A stretch of DNA of 14,201 nucleotides. It comes from Gemmatimonadaceae bacterium (GTDB taxonomy: Bacteria; Gemmatimonadota; Gemmatimonadetes; Gemmatimonadales; Gemmatimonadaceae). Location: contig JACDHQ010000007.1 of the NCBI GenBank assembly GCA_013820975.1, positions 1 to 14,201 of the forward strand, in the 5' to 3' direction. Below the pieces are notes generated by a model that saw only the letters and a program-made list of their open reading frames with translations, did no database searches and was not told the origin of the DNA. A program made the translations under genes and the position numbers. Below are positions 13,274 to 14,201 of the stretch, in pieces. Within the stretch, counting starts at the first letter, position 1. Each line of letters opens with the position of its first letter.

Positions 13274-14201
13274 ATGCAGTGGTGCCGTCCTCCCCGTCCC
13301 ACCCGGCCCATCTCCTCGACATTCCGACGGTACCGGTACGCCGCGTGCGACAGCGCGTGCCGTGCCGCGTGTGCGGCAGCACTGATCGTGGTGCCGGCGA
13401 TCTGGCTCCCGCTGCCGGTGCATGCGCAATGGCGCGCCGCCGCCGAGCTGGGAGCGGGGCGGGTCGCGCAGCCGGAGGCCGTGGCGCGAGCCGCTGCCAC
13501 CGCGAATGCGTCGATCGGCTGGCTTCGCGAGTCGATGGCGGTCATGGGCTCGGGCGGCATCACGCTGCCGTCCGCGGGCGACCGGCGTTCGCACGCCGAA
13601 CTCGCCGCGGTCCTGCGCAGCGATCCCCGGCGCCCCTTCAGCATCGAGGTGACGGGAGTCGCGAGTGCGTACGACGAGAGCAGGTTCCCGCGGATGCTGA
13701 GCGGGTTCGGCGGCGCACGGGTGCATGCGCGATCGGGGCGCCTCGTCTTCTGGGGGGGCGGTGCGGCAGGTTCGCTCGACGATGGCGCGTTCACCTATCC
13801 GCACACGCTGCTGGAGGGTGGGGTGGCGACCGCCTGGCGGTTCATGCGGTTCACCGCAGGCGCGACGCGCAACAGCACCCTCGGTGAGCCGCGAGTCGAG
13901 TTCACCGATGACCCGCCCGTCGCCCTCCCGGTGCGCGACCGCCTGCGCTACACGGACGGGAACATCACTGTCCAGGCGCGCCCGCCCCGTCTCGAGATCG
14001 ACGGGCGACTCGGGATGCGGCTCGTGCAGCGGACGATCGCGTACGAGGACCTGCCGTCGGCGCGGGTCTTCGGTGCCGCGTCGGCCGCATGGTGGATGAC
14101 CCCGCGTCTCGCATTGGCCGCGTCGGTGGGGCATGAGCTCGCGGACCTCGCGCGCGGCCTGCCCGGGGCCCGCTATGCGACGCTCGGCATGCGCGTGCGC
14201 C
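13274..14201 (+). CDS. Exported probable outer-membrane beta-strand protein, cut by the window end
   Basis: The frame opens after a stop at 13244 and runs from ATG 13274 to the end of the window without a stop, giving 309 residues of an incomplete gene. An Arg-rich stretch of about 30 residues is followed by a signal-like segment (31-51: AACAAALIVVPAIWLPLPVHA), then a mature part rich in short amphipathic strands with alternating residues (RPFSIEVTGVASAYDES, GRLVFWGGG, TAWRFMRFTAGATRN, ITVQARPPRLEIDGRLGMRLVQ, ARYATLGMRVR). This fits a small outer-membrane barrel or surface beta protein. No family is recognised. Lying behind the sigma operon and its hairpin, it may belong to the same system; a carbohydrate-binding end beyond the window is possible but not seen. 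The start has no clear ribosome site and the long N-region leaves it uncertain. Confidence 0.7.
   Translation, partial: MQWCRPPRPTRPISSTFRRYRYAACDSACRAACAAALIVVPAIWLPLPVHAQWRAAAELGAGRVAQPEAVARAAATANASIGWLRESMAVMGSGGITLPSAGDRRSHAELAAVLRSDPRRPFSIEVTGVASAYDESRFPRMLSGFGGARVHARSGRLVFWGGGAAGSLDDGAFTYPHTLLEGGVATAWRFMRFTAGATRNSTLGEPRVEFTDDPPVALPVRDRLRYTDGNITVQARPPRLEIDGRLGMRLVQRTIAYEDLPSARVFGAASAAWWMTPRLALAASVGHELADLARGLPGARYATLGMRVR

Noticed and set aside
13265..14134. Minus-strand open frame (289 codons) at the right end
   Set aside because: It lies opposite the exported beta protein, which has a signal peptide and strand pattern; the minus frame has low-complexity Arg-rich composition.

Overview
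This is a high-GC window with dense bacterial gene packing, start/stop overlaps (ATGA, TGATG) and frequent GTG starts. The gene content suggests Gemmatimonadota or a close relative: a FloA-type flotillin with an NfeD protease, a DUF305/LVIVD-repeat lipoprotein pair, and an ECF sigma operon whose membrane partner ends in a glycogen-binding-like domain. That placement is an inference from gene content. There is no rRNA, tRNA, CRISPR array, transposase or phage gene, so the window looks like ordinary chromosome.

Layout. (1) 125-1329 (+): a compact operon of a YciI-like protein, a DUF2007-like protein with an acidic tail, and an HPP-family membrane protein. (2) 4355-1369 (-): an operon of an NfeD/ClpP-class membrane serine protease, FloA (4-nt overlap), and a third, unrecognised membrane-anchored protein. 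Its leader contains a perfect 11-bp inverted repeat. (3) 4465-6037 (+): a small integral membrane protein with an HETGH zinc-protease motif, then an unrecognised 125-aa protein overlapping a DinB-like protein. (4) 6776-6072 (-): a secreted beta-sandwich protein; 6891-7091 (+): a 66-aa DUF4177 protein. (5) 10979-7165 (-): an HhH DNA-glycosylase-like protein, a group II truncated haemoglobin, a Met/His-rich DUF305 lipoprotein and a large LVIVD-repeat beta-propeller lipoprotein, ending at a strong hairpin terminator. (6) 11184-14201 (+): an ECF sigma factor, an anti-sigma-like single-pass membrane protein with a CBM48-like outer domain, a secreted helical protein, a 16-bp perfect hairpin, and an exported probable beta-barrel protein cut off by the window edge.

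Three parts deserve most attention. The sigma/CBM48 cluster looks like an envelope-sensing module that may respond to a glycan. The NfeD-FloA pair has a third operon partner with no recognised domain. The propeller lipoprotein carries recurrent histidines and sits next to a copper-like DUF305 lipoprotein. A G-quadruplex-prone intergenic repeat (10981-11107) separates the HhH and sigma genes. No database search was possible, so family names rest on motif recognition.
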